Assembly: GCF_007747795.1 (NCBI RefSeq)
Contig: NZ_CP036275.1
Location: forward strand, 2,222,001-2,286,000
From: Maioricimonas rarisocia
Lineage (GTDB): Bacteria; Planctomycetota; Planctomycetia; Planctomycetales; Planctomycetaceae
DNA: 64,000 nt
Direction of reading: 5' to 3'
In this document: positions 1 through 7,141 of the stretch, one piece after another
How the letters are laid out: each line of letters opens with the position of its first letter
Position numbering within the stretch: position 1 is the stretch's first letter
Notes under the pieces: generated by a model
The model's input: the letters and a program-made list of their open reading frames with translations, nothing else
The model's database searches: none
What the model was told of the DNA's origin: nothing
Made by a program: the position numbers and the translations under genes

Positions 1-156
1 CCGATGCTGGCGAAAGACGGCGGCCGCATCATCTACTTCGAAGGCACCTACACGCACACCTTCTCCGGCAATCCGGATCAGACACCCCGCTACGACTACA
101 ACCAGATCATGTACCGCCTCGACCTCGCCGACCCTCGCCTGCGCATCACCCCCTGA
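1..156 (+). CDS. C-terminal fragment of an unknown protein (5' end outside window)
   Basis: The frame is open from the window edge to a TGA at 154-156, giving 51 C-terminal residues. The tail is rich in aromatic and charged residues ([15 protein letters not shown], then [18 protein letters not shown]), which resembles the end of a beta-rich, possibly extracytoplasmic protein. No catalytic motif is visible, and I do not assign a function. It converges on the DUF1501 gene, with a 7-bp tandem repeat tract filling the gap. Confidence 0.6.
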   Translation, partial: PMLAKDGGRIIYFEGTYTHTFSGNPDQTPRYDYNQIMYRLDLADPRLRITP

Positions 157-160
157 TACC

Positions 161-216
161 TTCCTCCTGCTTCCTGATTCCTAACTCCTACCCGCTACCC
201 ACTGCCCACTACCCAA
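161..216. repeat. Heptanucleotide tandem repeat tract
   Basis: Eight units in strict 7-bp register, reading TTCCTCC, TGCTTCC, TGATTCC, TAACTCC, TACCCGC, TACCCAC, TGCCCAC, TACCCAA. The consensus is TRNYYCC. The tract fills the gap between two convergent genes and reaches the stop codon of the DUF1501 gene. The same repeat class recurs at seven other sites in the window. Confidence 0.75.
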
Positions 217-1648
217 TCACGTCCTTCACCACGTGCGCCTCTTCGACTCCCGTCAGCTTCGTGTCCAGCCCCTGGAACTTCACCGACAGCCGATGGTGAT
301 TGATCCCCAGCAGATGCAGCATCGTTGCGTGCAGATCGCGGACGTGAACCGGCTTCTCGACGGCGTTGTAGCCCAGTTCGTCCGTCGCGCCGTAGGTGAC
401 GCCTCCCTTCACGCCGCCCCCCGCCATCCACATCGAAAAGCCCCGGATGTGGTGATCGCGGCCGGGATCCTTCCCTTTCCCCTGGAACATCGGCGTTCGC
501 CCGAACTCGCCACCCCAGATGACGAGCGTGTCTTCGAGCATCCCCCGTTCCTTCAGATCCTTCACCAGCGCCGCCGAGGGACCGTCACACAGGTTGCAGC
601 AGATGTCCATGTACCGCTTCAGATCACCGTGATGATCCCAGCCACGATGATAGAGGTGGATAAATCGCGTCCCACGCTCGGCCAGTCGCCGGGCCAGCAG
701 GCAGTTCGCCGCGAAGCTGCCGTCGCTCCCTTCGGTGCCGTAGCTTTCGAGGACGTGCCGCGGTTCGTCGGAGAAGTCCATCAGTTCCGGAATCGACTGC
801 TGCATCCGGAACGCCAGCTCCATCTGCGCGATGCGGGTCTCGATTTCGGGGTTGGCCACCTGCTGATACCGCAGCTCGTTCAGCCGGTTGATCGACTCGA
901 CCAACTGCTGCTGCTGGCCTCGTGACACGCCGGCCGGGTTCCGCACGTAGTGAACCGGATCTCCCTTCGAATAAAACTCCACCCCCTGAAACCGGCTGGG
1001 CAGAAAGCCGGCCCCCCACTGCCGCGAGGCGATCGGCTGCGGATTGCGGCCCCCGACGCTGGTCAGCACGAGGAAGCCTGGCAGATCCTGGCTCTCGGTC
1101 CCCAGTCCGTACGTCACCCACGCCCCCATGCTGGGCCGCCCCGAAATCGACGTCCCGGTATTCATCACCGTATGAGCCGGATCGTGATTGATCTGATCCG
1201 TATGCATCGAACGGATGATCGCAATGTCATCCGCGATGCTGGCGATGTTCGGGATGATGTCCGCGACCTCCTGCCCCGACTCGCCGTGCCGGCGGAACTT
1301 GTACTGCGGTCCCAGACACTTCAGTTCCTGTCCCTGAAGCTGGGCGATCGGCTGTCCGCTCGTAAAGGACTGAGGCATCGGCTGCCCGTCCATCCGCTCC
1401 AGTTCCGGCTTGTAGTCGAACGTCTCCAGATGCGATGGCCCCCCCGCCATGCAGAGGAAAATGACCCGCCGCGCTTTGGGAGCGAAGTGCGGCAACCCGG
1501 GCAGTCCGCCCAGAGCGCTCGCATCCATCGCAGCGGTCGGCGTCGGCGACAGCATCGTCGAAGCCGCCGCCGCACCAATCCCCATTGAGGCATGTCCCAG
1601 AAAGGACCGCCGCGTCATCGCCTGTCGGTATTCGTCAAACGGGTGCAC
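209..1648 (-). CDS. DUF1501 domain-containing protein, Tat-exported
   Basis: This 479-residue protein begins at a GTG (the frame reads MHPFDEYRQAMTRRSFLG). The N-terminus carries a twin-arginine motif TRRSFLG at residues 12-18, followed by an Ala-rich hydrophobic stretch, indicating Tat export. The body is typical of DUF1501, an alkaline-phosphatase-like fold: early VIFLCMAGGPSHLETFDYKP, central WGGEFGRTP and late GRDHHIRGFS. It lies 18 bp downstream of the PSCyt1/DUF1549/DUF1553 gene on the same strand. That pairing is common in planctomycetes, so an operon is likely. The enzymatic role of the family is not established. A GGAG sits at suitable spacing before the GTG, which favours that start over ATG at 1618. 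Confidence 0.92.
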   Translation of the reverse strand: MHPFDEYRQAMTRRSFLGHASMGIGAAAASTMLSPTPTAAMDASALGGLPGLPHFAPKARRVIFLCMAGGPSHLETFDYKPELERMDGQPMPQSFTSGQPIAQLQGQELKCLGPQYKFRRHGESGQEVADIIPNIASIADDIAIIRSMHTDQINHDPAHTVMNTGTSISGRPSMGAWVTYGLGTESQDLPGFLVLTSVGGRNPQPIASRQWGAGFLPSRFQGVEFYSKGDPVHYVRNPAGVSRGQQQQLVESINRLNELRYQQVANPEIETRIAQMELAFRMQQSIPELMDFSDEPRHVLESYGTEGSDGSFAANCLLARRLAERGTRFIHLYHRGWDHHGDLKRYMDICCNLCDGPSAALVKDLKERGMLEDTLVIWGGEFGRTPMFQGKGKDPGRDHHIRGFSMWMAGGGVKGGVTYGATDELGYNAVEKPVHVRDLHATMLHLLGINHHRLSVKFQGLDTKLTGVEEAHVVKDVIG

Positions 1649-1666
1649 TCTTCAGCTCCGTTCCGT

Positions 1667-4033
1667 TCAGTTCCGCGTGATGGTTTCATTGAGACTCAGG
1701 ATCGCCCGGCAGACTGCCGTCCAGGAGGCAAGCTCGACCGCCGGCACGTCGTCCGGGACAGGAGCCAGACCCACCTCGAGCAGTTCCACCGCCGCATCCT
1801 CGCTCCCTTCGTACGTGGAGCGGTTCGCATCCAGCAGGTCCGACAGAACGCCGACTTCTTCCGAACGCGGATCACGCGAAAGGACCTCCCGCCACAGCCA
1901 GCGAAGGCGATCCGCATCGCTCCCTTCCTGCTCGATGACCCGCACCGCCAGCACACGCGCCGCTTCGACGAAGGTCGGGTCGTTCAGCAGTGTCAGAGCC
2001 GCCGTCGGCGTATTGCTGATCGTTCGCCGCGCCGTGCACTCTTCCCGCGTCGGAGCGTCGAACGCCCGCAGCATCGGATGCAGGAACTGGCGCTGCCAGT
2101 GCGTGTACACACCCCGACGGTACTGGCTCTCGTTTTCGTCGTAGAAGTACCTCCGCGGGGGGAAATTCAGATGGGCGTAGTACCCGGCCGGCTGGTAGGG
2201 CCGCGCACTCGCTCCCCCGATTCGTTCAACCAGCAGACCACTCACCGCCAGGGCATTGTCCCGGATCATTTCCGCCGGTAGCCGGAACCGCCCCTGCCGC
2301 GCAAACAAACGGTTCTGCGGATCCTGTTTCTTGAGCTCCTCGCTCACCAGCGACGACTGGCGGTACGCCCGTGACATGACGATCAGCTTCACCATGTGCT
2401 TGACGTCCCAGCCACTCTCGACGAACTCGATCGCCAGCCAGTCCAGCAGTTTCGGGTGCGTCGGCCATTCTCCCTGCGAGCCGAAGTCCCCCAGCGATCG
2501 GGCCAGCCCCTCGCCGAAGTACAGGTACCACAGCCGGTTGACGAACACCCGCGACGTCTGCGGATGATCCGGCTGCGTCAGCCACTCCGCCAGGTCCAGA
2601 CGGGTGACGCGGCCATCCTTCTCGATCTGAGGCAGAAAGTGCGGCACCGACGCTTCCATCACTGGCCCCGATTCGTCCAGCCAGTCGCCCCGCGGCAGCA
2701 GCCGGATCGTTCGCGGCTCGATCGATACCGTGATCATCTGCCGCCGCAGGTTGTTCTGCAGCGACGCCTTCTCCGACTCCAGGGTCTTGATCTGCTGTTC
2801 AATCTCCTGCCGGGCGTCGCCGTCCCCCTCCCCGAGCGCACCCGCCAGTTGCGTCAGTTCCTTCTCGATCTCGGCGATCCGGGCCTCATCGATCGGGGAC
2901 AGCGCTTCGATCTCCGGACGCCGCTGCGTGGGCGAAGTGTTCCCGGCTTTGAATGTCTCGTTGTCGTTGATGTCCGCCATCACCGCCTGCAGCGCGTAAA
3001 AGTCCGCGGCCGTGTACGGGTCGTACTTGTGGTCGTGGCATTCCGCACAGCCCATCGTTCCCGCCAGCCAGACCTCCGAGAGATTCCGGACCCGGTCCGA
3101 CGCATACTTTGCCAGGTACTCCTTCTTCTGCACCCCCCCTTCGTGAGAGGTCTGCAACAGTCGGTTGTACCCGCTGGCGATCTTCTGCTCCGTCGTTGCA
3201 TCCGGCAGCAGGTCGCCGGCCAGCTGCTCGATGGTGAACTCGTCGAACGGCTTGTTGTCGTTGAACGCCTTGATCACGTAGTCGCGGTACAGCGTCGCGG
3301 AATGCTCCTGGTCTCCGTGGTAGCCGACGGTGTCGGCGTACCGCACCAGGTCGAGCCAGTAGATCGCCATCCGCTCCCCGTAATGCCGGGAGGCCAGCAG
3401 CCGATCGACCGCCCGCTCCCACGCCCCCTCGGAAGTGTCGTCGACGAAGGCGTCCACCTCTTCCGGAGTCGGTGGCAGGCCGATCAGATCGAAATACAGC
3501 CGCCGGATCAGCGTCACACGGTCGGCTTCCGGCGCAGGCTCCAGCCCCATCCCCTCGATGCGGGACAGGATGAACCGGTCGATGTCACCGGCCGGCCAGC
3601 TTTCATCCGCGACCTCCGGAACTTCGGGCCGCGTTGGCGACACGTACGCCCAGTGATCCTGATACTCGGCCCCCTGCCGGATCCATTCCACCAGCAGCTG
3701 TTTCTCCGCGTCCGTCAGCTCCTTGCCGGTCTCCGGCGGCGGCATCACTTCGTACTCGTCCCCGGCGAGAATCCGCTCCACCAGCAGGCTTGCCTCAGGA
3801 TCACCCGGCACAACCGCGATGCTGCCGTCCCGGTCCGCGACCGCTCCCTCGGCTGTGTCCAGCCGCAGTTCCGCCTGACGCTCCGCCTTGTCCGGACCGT
3901 GACAGAAGAAGCACTTGTCGGAAAGGATCGGGCGGATGTCGCGGTTGAATTCGATCGGCTCGGCGAGCACAGCCGTCCCGCTTGTCACCGTCACCAGAAT
4001 CACCGTCAGAGCGCTACGAACGAATCGTCCCAT
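1667..4033 (-). CDS. PSCyt1/DUF1549/DUF1553 planctomycete cytochrome-like protein
   Basis: About 788 residues from the ATG at 4033 (an ATG at 4039 is equally possible; the open frame extends to 4282 but without a signal peptide). A hydrophobic signal segment ends near AVLA. A PSCyt1 haem-binding motif C41-F-F-C-H45 follows in ILSDKCFFCHG. Next come the DUF1549 region (RLYFDLIGLPPTPEEV, and a second CxxCH in CAECHDHKYDP) and a C-terminal DUF1553 region (VNRLWYLYFGEGLARS, then the late TPTAALTLLNDP). The short coiled-coil-like segment around EIEQQIKTLESEKASLQNNL is usual in this family. It is the upstream partner of the DUF1501 gene. Function is unknown; an extracytoplasmic redox or polymer-related role is only suspected. 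Confidence 0.9.
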   Translation of the reverse strand: MGRFVRSALTVILVTVTSGTAVLAEPIEFNRDIRPILSDKCFFCHGPDKAERQAELRLDTAEGAVADRDGSIAVVPGDPEASLLVERILAGDEYEVMPPPETGKELTDAEKQLLVEWIRQGAEYQDHWAYVSPTRPEVPEVADESWPAGDIDRFILSRIEGMGLEPAPEADRVTLIRRLYFDLIGLPPTPEEVDAFVDDTSEGAWERAVDRLLASRHYGERMAIYWLDLVRYADTVGYHGDQEHSATLYRDYVIKAFNDNKPFDEFTIEQLAGDLLPDATTEQKIASGYNRLLQTSHEGGVQKKEYLAKYASDRVRNLSEVWLAGTMGCAECHDHKYDPYTAADFYALQAVMADINDNETFKAGNTSPTQRRPEIEALSPIDEARIAEIEKELTQLAGALGEGDGDARQEIEQQIKTLESEKASLQNNLRRQMITVSIEPRTIRLLPRGDWLDESGPVMEASVPHFLPQIEKDGRVTRLDLAEWLTQPDHPQTSRVFVNRLWYLYFGEGLARSLGDFGSQGEWPTHPKLLDWLAIEFVESGWDVKHMVKLIVMSRAYRQSSLVSEELKKQDPQNRLFARQGRFRLPAEMIRDNALAVSGLLVERIGGASARPYQPAGYYAHLNFPPRRYFYDENESQYRRGVYTHWQRQFLHPMLRAFDAPTREECTARRTISNTPTAALTLLNDPTFVEAARVLAVRVIEQEGSDADRLRWLWREVLSRDPRSEEVGVLSDLLDANRSTYEGSEDAAVELLEVGLAPVPDDVPAVELASWTAVCRAILSLNETITRN

Positions 4034-4321
4034 GAACATCCTCGCCTTGTCGAAAGCCGCAGCCGAAGGAAGCGTACCTCTCTGTTTTCGACAATCCGGA
4101 CGCGTCTGCCAAGTGGTCGGCGAATTCGTGTCCGCCCCGACCGCCAGGTCGCCGGCCTCGTCGCCTCGGCCGCGGTGCCATTGGTGCAGCCGTTCTGTAA
4201 CGCCCCTGGCAGCCAAGGGGGAATCACCAGAGCCTCCAGACTCGATCATTTCGCTCGCGACCGTCGCCCCGTCAGGAGGCAAACGGGCGGGCAGTGTCGA
4301 GGAAGGGAGACAATAAAGAAC

Positions 4322-4341
4322 AAAAAAGGAGGAGCCCCTCC
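4322..4341 (-). terminator. Rho-independent terminator (minus strand)
   Basis: Read on the minus strand: GGAGG, a GGCT loop, CCTCC, then six T residues. The stem is short but perfect and the U-tract directly abuts it. It lies 1 bp beyond a small minus-strand ORF (4343-4486), so it may end a short transcript running away from the DUF1559 gene. Confidence 0.6.
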
Positions 4342-4342
4342 A

Positions 4343-4486
4343 TCATGTTGTCCCGTTCATGCAAGTGTCCAGTTCGCGGATTCCCCGCCCTGCCACTGCC
4401 AATGGACCGAGATCTCTTTGCTCTCTCAGTGTGACCAGTTCTGCATTTGCCGGCTGTGGTATCAGTTTCTTGCCGTCTTTTTTCAT
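4343..4486 (-). CDS. Possible small protein of 47 residues, unrecognised
   Basis: This ORF begins MKKDGKKLIPQPANAELV and ends CMNGTT, with its stop immediately before an intrinsic terminator. The composition is mixed and plausible for a small soluble protein, but no family is recognised. A longer in-frame start exists at 4537. The only positive evidence is the terminator placement; there is no strong ribosome-binding site. The rest of 4034-4750 holds nothing else that I can identify beyond the upstream regions of the flanking divergent genes. Confidence 0.3.
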   Translation of the reverse strand: MKKDGKKLIPQPANAELVTLREQRDLGPLAVAGRGIRELDTCMNGTT

Positions 4487-4750
4487 TTTCGCCACGGGGC
4501 GGGTTCGTACGCCCGAACCGGTCCGTCCGCGGGGCACCTTCCGCCACCACGCAGCCGCCGATCATCGCATCCAACTCCTTGATTGCATGCGGAATGGCCG
4601 CTAAGGTTTTTGGATTCCACTGCGAAGTTGTCGTGAAGCCTGTCTCTCTGGCCGACCCTTCGCCGCGCGAGTCTGACCGCGTAAAAACGCTCTCTCACGC
4701 TGCCGTTCGCGGCAGCAATACATGATGTTCTTCTCTCCCGGAGTCCGCTG

Positions 4751-5848
4751 ATGACGCAAGTTAGAGTCCGTACGTCCCCCCGTCGGGGATTCACCCTCAT
4801 CGAGCTGCTGGTGGTAATCGCCATCATCGCCATCCTCATCGCCCTGCTTCTGCCGGCCGTTCAGCAGGCCCGAGAAGCAGCCCGCCGCACCCAGTGCAAA
4901 AACAACCTCAAGCAGATCGGGCTGGCACTTCACAACTACCACGACGTGCACGGCCGTTTCGTCTACCGCAAGGGAGGCACCGATGGCTATGGGGACTCGA
5001 GCCGTCTGGACGGCAACTACCGTCGCCGCTCCGGAATGATCTCGCTCCTTCCGTATATCGATCAGGCTCCCCTCTACAATCTGATCGAAGCTGGCGATAC
5101 CTCGACCAGCCCCCCGGTCCCTCCCGGTGGTCCCGCTCCCTGGAGCAGCGGCTGGCAGGTCTGGTGGCAGCAGATTCCCGGCTTCCGGTGCCCCTCCGAC
5201 CCCGGCATCACCACCGCCCGCGGAACCTGCAGCTACGCCTTCAGCATGGGTGACTACGTCGCCGGCAACAATCGCGACTCCACCGACGTCAACGGCCTGT
5301 TCGCCGCTCATACCACCTACGCTGTCCGCGATGTCCTCGACGGAACCAGCAACACTCTCGCCTTCAGCGAACGTGTGCAGGCCAGCTTCGGCATCGGCGC
5401 CCGCAGCAATCCCGACATCCGCGAAGGCATCCTGACCGGCGTCTCGTCGATCACCTCCAACCCGGGCGCCTGCCTGGCCGCTGCCGCAGCCATCTCGTCC
5501 GGCAACCGTTACACCAACGGCAGCCAGGTGAAAGGCAAGTTCAGCTCCTTCTGGCATGACGGACAGCCCGAGAACGTCGCCTTTACTTCCGTTCTCGCGC
5601 CCAACTCGCCCTCCTGCATCAACGACACCAACCCCAACTCCGACGGTGCCGTCAGCCTCATGTCGGCCAGCAGCCACCACACCGGCGGCGTCCATGCCCT
5701 CATGGTCGACGGTGCGGTCCGCTTCATCTCCGACAGCATCGACACCGGCAACCTCGGCATCGCCACCACCCTCGGTGGATCCAGCCCTTACGGTGTCTGG
5801 GGTGCCCTCGGCACCAAGCGCGGCGGCGAAGTCGTCTCCGAATTCTGA
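4751..5848 (+). CDS. DUF1559 domain protein with type IV pilin-like N-terminus
   Basis: 365 residues. Residues 13-34 hold a class III/type IV prepilin signal: [10 protein letters not shown] with the conserved Glu at position +5, followed by the hydrophobic helix [20 protein letters not shown]. The DUF1559 signature [20 protein letters not shown] follows. The C-terminus carries the usual [20 protein letters not shown] block. Proteins of this type are expanded in planctomycetes and are presumed processed by a prepilin peptidase into surface or pseudopilin-like structures. The gene is followed by a strong hairpin and then a small lipoprotein gene, the standard planctomycete arrangement. The N-terminal basic stretch RTSPRR supports the chosen ATG. 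Confidence 0.95.
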   Translation: MTQVRVRTSPRRGFTLIELLVVIAIIAILIALLLPAVQQAREAARRTQCKNNLKQIGLALHNYHDVHGRFVYRKGGTDGYGDSSRLDGNYRRRSGMISLLPYIDQAPLYNLIEAGDTSTSPPVPPGGPAPWSSGWQVWWQQIPGFRCPSDPGITTARGTCSYAFSMGDYVAGNNRDSTDVNGLFAAHTTYAVRDVLDGTSNTLAFSERVQASFGIGARSNPDIREGILTGVSSITSNPGACLAAAAAISSGNRYTNGSQVKGKFSSFWHDGQPENVAFTSVLAPNSPSCINDTNPNSDGAVSLMSASSHHTGGVHALMVDGAVRFISDSIDTGNLGIATTLGGSSPYGVWGALGTKRGGEVVSEF

Positions 5849-5884
5849 GACCGGCTGCTCCGCTCACTGCTGAAACGAAGTCGC

Positions 5885-5917
5885 TGTCCTCGGGGATGCA
5901 CCTGCTCCCCGGGGACA
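5885..5917 (+). terminator. Strong intercistronic hairpin
   Basis: Arms TGTCCTCGGGGA (5885-5896) and TCCCCGGGGACA (5906-5917) pair over 12 positions with one wobble or mismatch around a 9-nt loop. The following bases (TTCTGTAAC) are not a proper U-tract. It may act as an attenuator or mRNA stabiliser between the DUF1559 gene and the lipoprotein gene rather than a full terminator. Confidence 0.5.
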
Positions 5918-6045
5918 TTCTGTAACGGCACGCCCGGAACGCGTTCCGCAACTGCCAACCGCCGGATGTCCTCTCGCGTCGCCCATTGATGCAGCGCGAC
6001 TGCGACTCCGCCACCGATCACAACGCAACCTCTTGCGAGATCACG

Positions 6046-6522
6046 ATGCGATACTCTTTCTGGATCTTCCCCCTCTGCTGCCTGGCGGCACTCGGCTGCA
6101 CGTCCGAAAGCCGGGAAACGCCCGTCCCGGTTTACCCGGTCACCGGCGTCGTCACGCTCAACGGCGAGCCGGTCGTGGGAGCCGACGTCACCTTCTACAA
6201 CGCCGATGCTGCCCGCAGCGCCTTCGGCCGTACCGATGACGAAGGTCGCTACCAGCTCAGCACCTTCTCCTCGAACGACGGTGCCGTCGATGGCCGGCAC
6301 ATTGTCACCATCGTCAAGGTCGACGCTCCGGCCGCCGACGCAGCCCCCGTCGCCTCGATTGAGTCGGAAGCGTACGTTCCCCCCGGTGCCGGTGCCTCCA
6401 CGACCCCTGCCAAACCGAAGTCCACCCTCCCGGAGAAGTTCTCCAGCCAGCAGACCTCCGGCCTCACCGCCATCGTGAATGCCGAGGGCGATAACGAAAT
6501 CGACTTCGAACTGACGAACTGA
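6046..6522 (+). CDS. Small lipoprotein with carboxypeptidase-regulatory-like fold
   Basis: 158 residues from the ATG at 6046; the open frame continues upstream but the signal peptide MRYSFWIFPLCCLAALGCTS fixes this start. The lipobox L-A-A-L-G-C suggests a lipid-anchored protein. The core YPVTGVVTLNGEPVVGADVT, then GRTDDEGRYQLSTF, matches the CarboxypepD_reg/transthyretin-like beta-sandwich. The C-terminal half contains a Pro/Ala-rich segment and ends in EIDFELTN. Such lipoproteins are routinely found downstream of DUF1559 genes and are probably co-expressed with them. Their function is unknown. The stop codon lies inside an 8-bp direct repeat (GAACTGAC three times, 6517-6539). Confidence 0.85.
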   Translation: MRYSFWIFPLCCLAALGCTSESRETPVPVYPVTGVVTLNGEPVVGADVTFYNADAARSAFGRTDDEGRYQLSTFSSNDGAVDGRHIVTIVKVDAPAADAAPVASIESEAYVPPGAGASTTPAKPKSTLPEKFSSQQTSGLTAIVNAEGDNEIDFELTN

Positions 6523-6593
6523 CGAACTGACGAACTGACCGGCTGGCCGGCTCGGCAGTCTCGCCGGCCTCAACCGCTGATCAGTATTGATCC

Positions 6594-6634
6594 ACGGGAG
6601 CGTCACTCCATCTCCGGAGCCGCTCCCGTTTTTC
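6594..6634 (+). terminator. Rho-independent terminator after the lipoprotein gene
   Basis: Perfect 9-bp arms ACGGGAGCG (6594-6602) and CGCTCCCGT (6621-6629) enclose an 18-nt loop and run straight into a T-tract. Orientation fits termination of the DUF1559-lipoprotein transcript. Confidence 0.75.
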
Positions 6635-6670
6635 ATGCCTGTCGTCGTCTGACGATGTCCCATCCCCGAC

Positions 6671-7082
6671 GAAAGCCCGCCGGCTGCGACCGGTGGGGCA
6701 GACATTCCTGTCTGCCTTCCGCTCCCGCAGGCTGGGACTGGTCCCAGCAGCAGCGGTAGCCCAGGCTCCGCCTGACGCGAGCATTCTGTGGCCGGTTTCC
6801 TACCCGAAGTCTGTTGCGCGGAGGGTGCCATGCCCTCACGCCGAAGGCGGGTGGGCATGAAGGATATCCCGGCGACAGCCGCGACCGTAAACGAGCCGCG
6901 ACCGTGAGGGAGCGGAGGGCCGGGGTCGGAACGTGCGAAGCGAGTTCAGCCCCCGGTATCGTTGCCGGAAGTTGCGTCCGCTCCGGTCATGTGATCGTCA
7001 ACCCGCTGTTCGACTGGGGGCGTCGCTGCGCGACGACCGCCAGCCACCCATCGACAAGTGGGGCAGACATTCCTGTCTGCCT
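6671..7082. repeat. Mosaic cluster of palindromic elements F-A-B-C-E-A
   Basis: The gap holds at least six hairpin modules. F (6671-6698) has arms GCCCGCCGG and CCGGTGGG(G). A (6693-6720) is GGCAGACATTCCTGTCTGCC. B (6731-6748) is GCTGGGACTGGTCCCAGC. C (6756-6777) has a CAGGC/GCCTG core. E (6821-6859) has long arms CATGCCC...GGGCATG. A second A lies at 7058-7082. E is followed by a tail to about 6930 in which CCGCGACCGT occurs twice. Modules sometimes overlap by a few bases, as with F and A here. No coding gene is evident. Confidence 0.8.
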
Positions 7083-7108
7083 TCCATTCAGCTCTTCCAG
7101 CCGCGCGA

Positions 7109-7141
7109 ATCCTACTTCCTAACTCCTAACTCCTACCGCTC
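7109..7141. repeat. Heptanucleotide tandem repeat tract
   Basis: TRNYYCC-type units (TACTTCC, TAACTCC, TAACTCC, TACCGCT and degenerate neighbours). The tract covers the stop codon of the sulfatase-GH43 gene, so it would be transcribed at that gene's 3' end. Confidence 0.6.

Noticed and set aside
2396-4582. Long plus-strand open frame opposite the PSCyt1 gene
   Set aside because: High-GC antisense shadow with Arg/Pro-rich composition; the minus-strand frame carries clear domains and motifs.
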